Source: Madurella fahalii | Taxonomy: Eukaryota > Ascomycota > Sordariomycetes > Sordariales | Assembly (NCBI GenBank): GCA_029876055.1 | Contig: CM056875.1 | Location: forward strand, 4,303,001-4,367,000 | Direction: 5' to 3' | Length of the DNA: 64,000 nucleotides | Part shown: one piece after another, positions 10,241 through 21,239 of the stretch | Position numbering within the stretch: the first letter of the stretch is position 1 | Layout of the letters: the number at the start of each line of letters is the position of its first letter | Made by a program: the position numbers and the translations under genes | The notes under the pieces: generated by a model | What the model was told of the DNA's origin: nothing | The model's input: the letters and a program-made list of their open reading frames with translations, nothing else | The model's database searches: none

Positions 10241-12009
10241 TCTGTCAACAGAATAAGATAATTTATCTCATTATATCGCAGGCTGTAGTTCGAGGCGCAA
10301 ATGAAGTTATTGCTATGGATGAGATTCTGGAGGACAGCGTTGCTCCAGGATCCAGAAACGCCGCAGCAGCGGCCGCGACACGTGCACCGTCTGGGTAGCT
10401 TTAACCCTAACCCGCACTGCATTGGACCCTCTGATGCTCACCTAGGTATTGTACTGTACAGTCCAGTACGTGTGTTCTGTACTGTAATCACCGTTACCTT
10501 ATTTTTTGGCATGCGAGCGCAGCTGAACTGAGACCTCCACGTAAGTACAGTACACAACATGCATTTAGGCAGCTGCAGCAGTATCGCAGCAGTTTTGTTG
10601 TCCTATTTTCTGCAGAATATCCATTCTGCTCTATGGCAGTGACTCCGCACAATGAATCCAGTTCCTCTTGCTCTGGGAGTCGACACGAGAAGGGCCGCTT
10701 TGTTCTCAGAAGGCAGATTCACGGCAACCGATGCATAGCATGTACCTTGATGCCCGTGCTGATTACAAGAATTTCAGCCACACTTGTCCATCTGGCACGA
10801 TACCTTATACGTTGGCTTTCGGCTACCATTGGAACTAGCAAAGGGCCTAGCCATGACACGTGGATTTACGGCGAGTGCTCCAGGTCACTTATCAACACCG
10901 ACTCACAACTTAAACCGAGGTGCTTCTGTGACCTGCTAATAAGCCTGCTTACCTTAACTTTGACCAAAACTGTCCACGCCTGTTGACCACAGGTGGACAA
11001 CACGTCCCCTGGACAACCTACCTGCTTTCCGCGTTTCGGACTTGCCTGCCTGCCCAGGTCAGCCGGGTGGACGGAGTACTAGGAAGCCCTAGCACACCGG
11101 GACCGGGATGACACCCCCGTTTCCTCCATCTATGCCCCATCATAGCTCTGGGCAGTATCAGTCCCCTCTCCTTTCCAGTTGTCGTCTATCCCACACACAT
11201 TTCGTCTGCTGGACATGTTCATATCCAATGCGAAAGCTTCGGCGACTCGAGAGCTACATGTGAGCTCTTTCGGTATCCGAGGCCGTCGTCTCATGCGGGG
11301 TGGGAGCCACGCCTCGTATGGCAACCAACCTCAACCCGTGCCATGCCGTGCTAGCGCCGAGGGCGGCAGGCCGAGATAGTCCTTGGTAGCTCCGCCTCCT
11401 ACATCGCATCGCTTTTGAGAGGCGAGTGCCCAATTTGCCGGATGGGATACGGGAAGTTTTCGTCCCTTGATACTCAATCAACACACAACATCCTGGTCCT
11501 GGGGTTGACAGAAAGTACTCTGGTCAAGTCAGGTCTTCCATGCGGTTCCGTCATATGCCGAAGTCATCGAGGTCGGCGCTACCTTCGTTCGTTGGAATCG
11601 ATTCGGAGGTTCCTTCGCATCGTTTTGACCATCTTCGAGCTGAAGCGCCGAATCGAACCGGTTGGATCGCAGGCCCCTGAACGCTTCTACCCGCTCTCCC
11701 AATCCCGCACATTATTCCCAGCACGCCACCATCACTGCCATGATTTCCCATTCCTCTTGCCTGATCACTCGCCAGCGGTCAGCATCCCAGACCTTGTCCA
11801 CGCCCCAGACTCCATGACGGCCATTGTCGGTTGTGTCGAAAGGTCGAAATAAGAGTCGATCCATCCTTAAACCCTAGGCCCTCGCCCTCTCGTTCCCCTT
11901 TATAAGGATCCATCCAGGGTCCCCCCCCCCTCGGGACCGCAAGGTCCCTCTCTCTTTTGATCCACCCCTAAATCCAACGTCATCCATACCCATCCTGGAA
12001 GCCCCCATT

Positions 12010-12024
12010 CCCCCCCCCCCCCCC
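12010..12024. repeat. Poly-C run (15)
   Basis: Fifteen consecutive C residues in the spacer upstream of the pigment locus. G/C homopolymers this long are infrequent in most fungal genomes and recur several times in this window. Confidence 0.85.
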
Positions 12025-13724
12025 GGTAGTCATTGCAGACCTACGGTAGTACCGCATCAGGGTGTCGTCGTCGTGTCGTTGTCGCTGCCCCGTCCCGTTC
12101 CCCGTCGAGCGACACCAAATCCCCGGGCCTCAACAAGGGGCGTTACGCGCAGTCCATGGTTCCGTTCGGTGAGGGCATCTCCTTCTCATCAAGCTCATCC
12201 ACCGCCGTGTGGCATCGTCCTCCACCAGCAAATCCTCAAGCATTCTCTTCCTCCAACGCCAAGATCCCTTCAGATCATCCCACAAGCCTTGGATGCTACC
12301 ATGCCGTGTACCCTAGCGCGTTGACAGACATTCCGGGAAGTGGAAGAGGTGTGGCGATGGCCCGATCTTAGAAGGAGATACGTGGTGTAAGCCAACCCCC
12401 GTCGGGGAAGAAGCGGGACTTCCCTTCTTATACTCCGGTCCCAGTCGGCAGGGTAAAAAAGGGGGAGGAGAGGGGTTAGAGAGGAACGAGGGGAGCAATA
12501 GGGAAGAGAAGGGGAAAGAACAGAGGGTTGTGGCTGGCCGCGGATGATGCGTCCCCCTCCGGAAGGGGTAAAGCCAAGACGAGGCAAAACAAGCCGGTAT
12601 GTGGGACGCGGCCGGACAGTGACAGACAAGAAAACAGCACCACAGACAGGTATAGCGTCGTCCCATGTCGGCCGACCGACGAACCGACCGACCGACCGAT
12701 GAATGGGAGATACTCCACGCAATACAACGTCTCCTAGAGGCTAAGGGACTCCTTTTCCCGTCCGGGGCAGACGCATAACGTTTGCCGTTTCGTGTCGAGC
12801 AGAGCCAACCAGGCCTTTTCTCTGGGTCGCCCACTCCCTCATCAACCCCGCCGCCGGAGGCATCATGCGGCAGATCTTGACCGTTGACGGTCGGCCGCCG
12901 GGCATTGGTCTACGGATGAGCGAACCAAAACGATGCAATCTGTCGCCACGCGTCACCGGATACGCGGCGTAACCAACGGCCTGCCGGACCACATACATAA
13001 TATAACCGCGCTACTACGACTAGCACACGAGTACTAATCGTAGGAGTAGTTGAAGGTATGCACTATGCTCGCAGGCCGTTCCAGCCACGGAGTGTTCGAA
13101 ACTGGGGGTTGCTCCATAGAGTTCTCTGCCCGTTCCAGGGGAAGGGGCTGCCGGGCAGTAGCGTGCTCTTCCCCATGTCTCTTACACATCCACCAACGAG
13201 CATCGCGAAGAGAGAGAAAAAGAGAGATAGGCTGCAGGAACTTCCCCAGTTCGGTGGCTTCGGTCACAGAAAATGTCTCGGTGCCGACAAGGGCGTGCGT
13301 GCGTCGGCCATGACCAGTCCGGGGCTGCAGCGAGGCGAAACGGTTCTCGCGTGTGCGCGGGCATGTATGTTTGTTGTCTGCCCTCGACGATGAGTGGTTT
13401 TACCCCGGGGCGGCATAGTTGCGCTCGGTCAGGGCTCAGGTTAATATGTCCTTTAGTGGCCTTGGGGGAATATGCACCGGGTAACGGTGCTGCTTCGCCT
13501 TCGCCCATGGTGACGGCTCAACGGCGCGTGACGCATGCATATCAAAAAGCTACGTGACATCCGGGGAACGTTGGACCCGCGAGGGAAGCGGTGCTACCAC
13601 TCGCTTCGTCTGTTTATCCTGTTAATCGCCTCCGTCCGCCATAAAATTCACAACAATTAGACCTCACATCATGCTGTAGTCCGGTCGACGTCCTATCCGA
13701 GTCTGAGCGCTCAAACCACGGACC

Positions 13725-13741
13725 GGGGGGGGGGGGGGGGG
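13725..13741. repeat. Poly-G run (17)
   Basis: Seventeen consecutive G residues, one of several G/C homopolymers in the gene-poor spacers. Assembly length may be inexact at such runs. Confidence 0.85.
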
Positions 13742-14300
13742 TTTCTCCTGCTTCCCCTGACCCTGTGCGACGGGGGCGCCTGCACGACCCCAACGGTCGG
13801 GGGTGTTTTGGTTGCGGCTCACGGAACATGGGACGGGCATTTGACAGCTGCGGGGTGCCGGGAGGTCCCCCATATCATTACCGGATCAGCGTCCGTTACT
13901 ATACTAGATACTATACGCATGGGGTTCTAAGGACGGCCGCCGGTCAGCCCCAACCAGCTCCCTAGTCCCCCGTGGCTGGCATGTCTGTCCGGACTTTTGA
14001 CAGCCGGGATCGATACTAGTAGTTTTGAGATGTCAAACCGTCTCGACACACGTCCGTCCTCGACGTGTCGGCATCGGAGCGGGGGAGCACAGCCGTGGAT
14101 AGGGAGAGTCTTGCGAACATATCGGCAAATGTTGAGCCTCTGAATTTACGGCCAATATTCTAGAACAGGTCTTCGGTACCAAAAACATCCTCGAGTAGGT
14201 AAGGAGGTGGGGCCGGTTACGGCCGAGTAGCTCAGGGTTCACAGAGAGGCAAAGCACCGAGGCAAAGCAGTAGGACCGACTTGATTATCCTCCGTGTTTA

Positions 14301-17300
14301 GCCGCCAGATCAATCCACGCCGGCGACGGGACAAGCAACAAAGATCGGTGCTGTTATTTCCCGACGACCGTTGTTATGGGCCGACGCCGACTTGAAGGTG
14401 GATAGAGCATGATGTTGCATCAAGGCAGCATTCGCAGATGCCCAAGGTAGAAGCCATCCCAGATGTTGAGGCCTGACGCCGAGGCAGGTTTATAGAGGTG
14501 CAGGCCTTTGCATCAACATTGCATTAACAGGACGATGCCTGACTCTCCGATCCCCAATCACCAAAGATGCTTTCCGCAAAGCTTCTTCAATTTTGTTCTC
14601 GTCTGCACCCTCAGAGACGACCCTGCAACTCGAGGTTTCACGCATGATTGCCTGCAACGCGGAACAAACCCGGGGATGGAGCAGCGGGGCTCGCGCCGGC
14701 GGACTCTTGCATTCCCAGGTGCCAAATGAGCTCGCGATGCAACTCTGTTTACACGATGCCTATCTCGGCGCCAGGCCACACTAGGATATCCCCAGCAACG
14801 GCCAACAAAACGGAGATGGAGGTCTAGAGGGGGAGGGCTGTCGGACACACGAGTGCAGCGCTTTGGCAAGCCACGGACTCTCCTTGTGTGCCTGTCCTGT
14901 AATTATCGGACACCAGGGACTGGTAACCCTCGCGATTTGTTGCTCGTGCCCGGAACTGAGTGCAAAAGGGAGAGTGATCACCCTGTTGTGGCTCGCCTTG
15001 GGGGTCCGTCGGTACACCGGAGCCATGGACGTCCGTCGGCCTGGTTTGCCCCCACGGAGCGGAAAGACATGGCAGAGCAAGAGCCTCTGGCCTCTATAAT
15101 AAGAGGCCTGGGCCGCAGTTGTCGCGTCGCTTTCTGTGGGACACAAGCGATCTGAAGGAGTTGGAAGACGCAAGTTTCGGCCATCATACAGTTAGCGTCA
15201 AACTTGACAGCATTTCGGTGGTGGCTTATGCCCGAGATCAACCGGCTGCCACCCACGAAAAGAGGTATGTGTTACGCTGTGGCCCAATAAGCTTATCCGA
15301 CACAGTAACCCACCATTATCGATCGCCGAAAGAAACGACAAGCGGGTATGCAAAGCTCAATCCCACCCGACTCAGGTAGGAATCGAGCACTCTGATCCAT
15401 CCCCTCCCCCCACTGTACTCGTGTCCCCGATATTCTGAGGGAGGGGCGTTGGTGGACTTGGTGTCATCGTCCTCGGCCACTGTGGAGGCATCGGCCAGTT
15501 GTCAGCTCGGCGGTCAGCGGCCCGATGCCGGGACATCACGATTCGACCGATAGGTTCCAGATCCGGCCGGCCAATGTGCATATGGTCAGATGCGATCAGA
15601 ACTGACAAATGAGCTGCGCTAAGGCGGATGTTGCCGCAAGTGGTGGACTATACACGTGTAATGTTTGGTGTGATTGCGGCACGCATTATCGACGAGACAG
15701 CAGAACCTAACCCGCCCTTGCCCGGTCTCCTAGTGGCCGCGTTTCAGATATTGGGGAGAGCTGTGGCCGGTGATGGGGCTAGGTTTACCCCGACCGACCG
15801 GGGGAGGGGGCGGCTGCTGCTGCGTCGGGGAGGCGCGGGAACCGCAGGCCGTCATGAACGGCTCGCCAAGCCCACACTCGGGTATACGTAAGGTAAGGCA
15901 TGGAGCAGCCGCATTCGAAAAAGAAAGGAGAGCTGCACGATGCCTTCACCGTATGGCCTTGGCTTGATCGGATCACCATCAGAGCGACACATCTTTCCTC
16001 GGATAAGGTAATCGGTTTGTCACCAGGTCGAAAGGAGCGGTGGGCTTTTGTCTAAGACTGCGGCGTTTCGCGCCGGCGTGACGGCCATCAATGGTTTCTC
16101 CCTGTCGAGTTTGGAAAATGGTAAACATGTCGTGGACGGTCATGTGGGTCGTCAGGGTCTGAGTTGTTCCCCAGCCTTCGGGATTGAGGGCGGCGGTGAC
16201 AAGCCCTGATCTGCGGCTATCGGTGACCGTAAACGCCGTCACCGCTTGTCAACGCCTCTCGTGTTCCCAACCTGGCGCTTTGGCTGGACCAATCCTGCTT
16301 CGCCCAGAGCAGGCAGCAAGCAAGCCTTCCTTCGCCAAAAAAAGACGTGGGAAAGGCGTCGGTCCCGAGATCCTTGGGCAACGGCCTGCAAGTTGATGTA
16401 GCCGGGACTTGTTGATTTGCAGTTGCCCATGTGTAAGACCAAGTTGAGAGAGGATTGAGCCTGGTCGCCGGAGGAATGATAGGGTGCAGCCGCAGAATGG
16501 CCTATTCGAGTTCTACTCTGATGTGATTCGATACCACAACGCCGTATTCCAGACCGCGGCGTTTGATGTGATCGGTGGGAAAATTGCGATTGTCATTCGC
16601 AGGGTGCAAGGGCTGCTCCGGAGCCGGGAACGTGCTCTCGCTTGGCACCTCGGGGGCCTGCGTCGTCCATTCTGTTCCCGTGCGGCGAATCGAGGCCACC
16701 TCACCTTAATTCGATCACTTACACGCAATCAACGCCTTCGTGGTCCCACGACGGAATTCATCAAAACAACGAGCCACTGAGAGTTCTAAATAACTAGGAG
16801 CAAAATAATTTAGAGGAGTCTTTCGCCTTCCTCTACATATACCTTGTAGCACGCCTTTCTTCACTTGTTGACTGCAAGTACTGCCCGGTACTGCACAGTA
16901 GGTACGCAAAGGTTCAGTGTGATAAAATGCTGCAGGGAAGTTAGAGCAGGGCACTGAGACTCGCGAAGGCCATCACGAGGGTCATCACGGCCGCCGTCAG
17001 AATTTTTAAGACAGCCGCAAGACCCGAGCCGTCCAATGTCTCCTCCTTCTTTCCTAATGTCTCTTCCCAATGTCTTAGAATCTCCCTACCATGTCGCCGG
17101 AATCATGCATAGGATCCTGATGCACCAGACTGTCCCAGCTCAGAAGGCGATAGCGGGGGGTAAACTTCTCCCGTATGATTTGCGCCAGCTTGGATGGTTG
17201 TTTAGGACTTTCCCCTTGATCCTAACGCCATATTTGGGCAAGGCGGAGCAGCCGCCGGCCGGCCTCTTCGACGAGGCAATTCCAGCAGACCGTCCGGGGG

Positions 17301-18470
17301 CGGTCACACATGTGGGGTGCCGTCCGGGCGCTGGGTACGGCGTCCATTTTCGGAAGCACATCGAGTTCGTTCCGCGTCCCAATTGGTTCGTCTTTGGAAG
17401 GGAAGCGACGGGACGAAATCTTTGGTACTGTACCTCTCGGCCGAAATCCCTAACCCCTCGACGCAACGGCTTGCAAAAGGATGGCCTCCAACGGAGCGCC
17501 GAATTAAGAACACATAACTACTCGCAGCCTTGTGAGAGGTGCGAAGCCGCTGTCCCCGGGCACCCCGCGCCCATCAGCTTATCAAGATGCTGTTAGAGAT
17601 CCAGCCGCGCCGGACGGAGAGCGGGTTGGGGCTTATTTTTAGCCGACTCGCAATATGTTCATTATTGAAGTTGTGATCATGGCGTTGTATATTCCCGCAT
17701 CTGCGGAGACGAGTATTAAGCGGACCCTAACACAGATCCCGCGCCTTCAAACACTGGACAATACGAGTGTTTTGGAGATGGTTGGTTTTTTGTCCTCGGA
17801 CTCGACTCCGATCCGGGCCGTGACTGAGCATTACAAACCAGTTGCGCCATTCAGCCTTTAGGAAGGGAACTTGTATTCTATGCACCTCCCACTCTTCCAG
17901 CCGTTCATGGCGTTGACCGCGGCACGGGAAAGCGGAGAGTGCGACTCTGTGGCTTGACTGGCGTTCGCACTCGAGTCCCGGACTGGATACTTATCGGGAT
18001 CTCGTTGCTATCAATCACGCTCGGCGGACGCATCAATTTAGCCACATCTCTCAGGGCCACAACGGGCTTTGCGTGCTTGAAATCTGCTTAAGTAACGAGT
18101 GTAAAGTTCAAGATTTACCTCGTATGGTCCAAGAGCCTTACTCGAAGCGACGTTGAGATAGGGAATTAGGCGAGCCGGTAGAGAATCGAGGTAGTATCCG
18201 TAGACAGATCCTCTTAGTGTCCCACTAAGCTCTCGCCCGTACTCTCACACATCCCCCCCCCCTCGCGCGAACAAAATACCATCTAGCGGTTGAACCCGGG
18301 AGCAGGACCAGATCAACTCGGCCACAAGTTGCCCTGACCCTGCACGTCAGTTTGGGCGGTCTGGGGTATCCTGTCGAAAAGTTCCCATTCAGAAACGTCT
18401 GTTTCCCGGCGGGCTACTTACATTGCTTGAGTATAAGTCGCAGCCAATTAATTAATATCCAGTTTTTATC
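14301..18470. other. Gene-poor spacer, part 2
   Basis: No recognisable gene. ORFs at 14853-15155 (+), 15979-16242 (-) and 17036-17596 (+, 186 codons) lack motifs and overlap open frames on the other strand. A GTACTG/GGTACTGCACAGTAGGTAC motif cluster lies at about 16875-16906. No tRNA or 5S rRNA was recognised. Confidence 0.45.
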
Positions 18471-18875
18471 ATGGATACAAAAGGGGGTTACGTTCCAGTT
18501 AACGCCATAGCCGACCCGAGCGCAAAAGTTCCCGGGCCAGGCGCAGGAACCACAGGCACCCAGAGAGGCTTGAGCCGCGCTCGTGGAAGAGTCGCGCAGC
18601 GGATGGAGTCACTGAAGCGTCGGCTTGCAACAGCCGGTAGCCCGGCGCCTCCAACCCGACCGGGCCTCGCCCACCTACCGCGGGGACGTGCGCGCCACGT
18701 TTGCTTGACACCTGAAAAGGAGCGTTGGAGCAGAGGGTGGCAGATGGCGGGCCGCTCTGGCGTCCATCCCCCGATGTGTGCGCGCACGAGTGCAGCGTTG
18801 CAAGTGTGTCACGGCAAAAAGGGCTGCCCCGTGTTTGGGAACTTGACATGGCCCGAAGCGGGTCGGGGGTTGTGA
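18471..18875 (+). CDS. Doubtful small ORF, 134 codons, no family recognised
   Basis: Opens at ATG 18471 just after an AT-rich stretch (AATTAATTAATATCC) that could serve as a core promoter. The first 60 residues (MDTKGGYVPVNAIADPSAKV, then a Gly/Pro/Arg-rich stretch with RVAQRMESLKRRLA) look more protein-like than most ORFs in the spacer. The second half is Arg/Cys/Pro-rich and unconvincing. A 99-codon ORF overlaps it on the opposite strand. There is no domain, and I think it is more likely chance than a gene. Confidence 0.12.
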   Translation: MDTKGGYVPVNAIADPSAKVPGPGAGTTGTQRGLSRARGRVAQRMESLKRRLATAGSPAPPTRPGLAHLPRGRARHVCLTPEKERWSRGWQMAGRSGVHPPMCARTSAALQVCHGKKGCPVFGNLTWPEAGRGL

Positions 18876-18959
18876 GAAGCGATTACCAAGTGTGGTATAA
18901 CAGACGCAGGGTTGGTTTATGAAGGGGAATTTTTAACTCGGATTTCGTGAAGAGGAGAA

Positions 18960-19012
18960 AAAAAAATAATTAAGATAAAAAATAATAATAATAATAATAA
19001 TAAAAAAGAAAA
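18960..19012. repeat. AT-rich tract with (AAT)n microsatellite
   Basis: A poly-A/AATAAT tract grading into about seven or eight AAT units (about 18980-19002). It is directly followed by a strongly G/C-biased segment with poly-C blocks, a sharp local composition switch. Confidence 0.85.
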
Positions 19013-19539
19013 AGAGATGGAGGGGGAGAGTGGTCGGCCACCCGCCCCCCCCACCCCCTGCTCCCAACACCCCTGTCCTGGCGAGCTCCCCAGGCTTCCC
19101 AAGGAAGATGCAAGATGCAGCTGGGGGAGGGCGGCGTGACCGTATCAAAAAGCCGGTGATCTGGGTTGATCGCTTCGTTGATACAACACCGAACCTTGCA
19201 TACGCTTAGTCCCAATCATTCGACTCCGCTTGACGGCACCGGCCACGGTCGATGGCCTGGACAAATTGGCGCCCTATCACGCCGCCGCCCTCGTTTGTGG
19301 CGGCCCAGGCGGGTTCCTGATTCCTGCCTGCTGTGGCTCGCCGGCAGCCCTCACACCGGTGCCGAATTGTGCCTGGGACTAGCCAGCCTGGCATTGCTGC
19401 AGACAGCGAGACCCGGGAGAGAGGGACATCCAAGGTTTTCACGCTGCTGTTCAGCGGCGCCCAGAACCCAGGGCAATGATCGCCCCTGCTCTTTATCGAC
19501 CACGGTCATGGTCCCCCCCTGCTCGCTTACCTGACCTTA

Positions 19540-19543
19540 TTGA

Positions 19544-19589
<46 letters not shown>

Positions 19590-19603
19590 GGTGGTGGTAG
19601 TAG
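19540..19603. repeat. Compound (TTG)n-(TGG)n microsatellite
   Basis: About nine TTG units pass without interruption into about eight TGG/GGT units. A comparable compound array, (AAC)n-(ACC)n, lies at about 42058-42103. Confidence 0.9.
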
Positions 19604-20322
19604 TGTCGCTGCAGGACTGCCTAGTCGTTGCACACAGGCGATGCAGACCCGAGATGACGTTCCCGGTCCCACGGTGCGGGCAGAGAGGTACTGCGCAGTA
19701 CGAACCCCTCAGGGCCCCGCCCAGCGTTCACTGCGTTACACTCGTTGCCGGTCCTCGCTCACACACTCTCTTAACTCTCCCTGGCATGTTGCTTCCCTTG
19801 CCAGTTGATTGGCACAAGGTGGTTTACCTGATGCTTGTTGATCCCCCCCGTCGGTCATCCATGCCCTGGAAACCCGCCCGCTACGCAATCTATGCGCCGC
19901 CTTCAGGGTTCTCGAGGGACTCGATACTTTGACGGCCGCGTCCCGGGGGTCTCGAGGGTACTGTTGCATGCGTGCATATGAGATCGCCTGCAGCGCGAGC
20001 TGTACTGCCATGCTGGCAGGACTCTAGCGCTGCTGTGCTGGTTGCCCTCGTTTTGTCCCCCTCTCTGGCTCTCGTTCTCCTTCTTCTCCTCCATCCCCAC
20101 TACTGGTCGACCTTACGAGCCTGTCAGATCAGCCAGGCTCCTTTGGGGCTTTCGTCTGCCGCAATCGCTTCCTTTTCAGTAGCTGCCCAGCACGACAAGG
20201 GTCTAGCCACGCTACGCCTTTGCCGCGGGCCAGGGTACTCTCTGGGGGAAGCTGTTGCTTGATTGCCCTACCAGGCATGCTTCTGGATTCGGTCCCCTCG
20301 ATTCGGCCAAAAGCTCCCGCTG

Positions 20323-20620
20323 GTAAGTCGTTCCAGATTCTGGTTTCGTTTAATCACCACTTCCTGGAACGCGGGCTCGCGCTCCATCGGCGTTGAGGGC
20401 CAGGTTCCGTTCCCATTCCCTGCCGGGGCGTCGATACTCGGGCTTCATGGCGGCACTGCCTGGTGCGGGATGGTATCTAGTACATACCTCTGACAAGGGT
20501 GCCTTTTTTAGACGGCGGCTGAACACTGTCAACAACCTGGTTGGCGAGATTTTTCCTTCGCCTCGGTGTCTCACGCTAGATACGTACCCGATCGATACCC
20601 ACCTTGACACCACAACTGAG

Positions 20621-20658
<38 letters not shown>

Positions 20659-20659
20659 G
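20323..20659 (+). other. Possible 5'UTR intron of the Cmr1-type gene
   Basis: Donor GTAAGT at 20323. The acceptor is (TC)16 followed by TGCAG, ending at 20659; the microsatellite itself would be the polypyrimidine tract. The predicted 337-bp intron is longer than the coding introns here. This is inference from splice consensus only. Confidence 0.3.
20624..20655. repeat. (TC)n microsatellite, about 16 units
   Basis: Uninterrupted TC dinucleotides about 590 bp upstream of the Cmr1-type start codon, ending at a TGCAG that resembles a splice acceptor. Confidence 0.92.
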
Positions 20660-21239
20660 ACGCACCGTGCAGACCCTTGTCCCCGCTTCTCCAACTACCC
20701 ATGCCGACCTTGTGGATTGGGCTCTGACAGATGAGCTCAGCTTGCCGCAGCACCACCGACTATCCCGGGGGGGGGGGTGTGTGAGCTATGTCTTGCCAAT
20801 AATCCCGATATTGAAAAGGCCCCGCCATCCAGCAGCTCCCTAACGTTCTTAACCCTCATGCTGGAAGAATCTCAGGTCTTCTGTTGCCATTGACCCTGTG
20901 TCTCGGCCTCGGCCTCCCTTTCCATTCTTTGGGCATTCTTGCGCCCTCGCTCCCTCCATCTACCATCATCCTTGCGCATTTGATACCCCCAAACCTTCCC
21001 TGGGCCCCTACCAGGATATCAGCGTTGTCGAACAGCATCAGTGTAGAGACACGGTCCCGACCGCGACCGGTTTCCCACTTTGCAACCCTCCCACTTACTA
21101 GATACTTCGTCCCGTTGATAGCAGCCCAACTGGGCTGCTCCCCGGCTTCAACCTGGCCACCGACACGCCCGCCGTGACACGCGGGAACGCTGGTCCCGGA
21201 ACCCGAGCACCCAACATACAGACAAGGACGGCGCCGGCG

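Larger units (their letters stand above)
10241..14300. other. Gene-poor spacer, part 1
   Basis: No gene could be supported. Features seen: two GTAC-palindrome clusters (about 10444-10495 and 10540-10555); a two-unit telomere-like AACCCTAACCC at about 10404; a C run of 15 (12010-12024) and a G run of 17 (13725-13741); and a (CGAC)n stretch near 12675-12700. ORFs of up to 173 codons on the minus strand at 12.3-12.8 kb overlap each other in several frames and look like pyrimidine-rich noncoding DNA. The spacer is not strikingly AT-rich, so heavy RIP of an old transposon is not the obvious explanation. Confidence 0.5.
18876..21239 (+). promoter_or_regulatory. Upstream and leader region of the Cmr1-type regulator gene
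   Basis: The last 1 kb before ATG 21240 is pyrimidine-rich, typical of long fungal transcription-factor leaders. It contains a (TC)n tract that ends in TGCAG, and a consensus donor GTAAGT at 20323, so part may be a spliced leader. Small upstream ATGs are present. No conserved coding segment was found between 18.9 and 21.2 kb. Confidence 0.4.

Noticed and set aside
10400..10414. Telomere-like AACCCTAACCC
   Set aside because: Only two units; too short to be an interstitial telomere array.
10241..21239. Transposon or LTR remnants in the spacers
   Set aside because: No reverse transcriptase, integrase or transposase motif and no long terminal or inverted repeats were visible; self-alignment could still reveal some.
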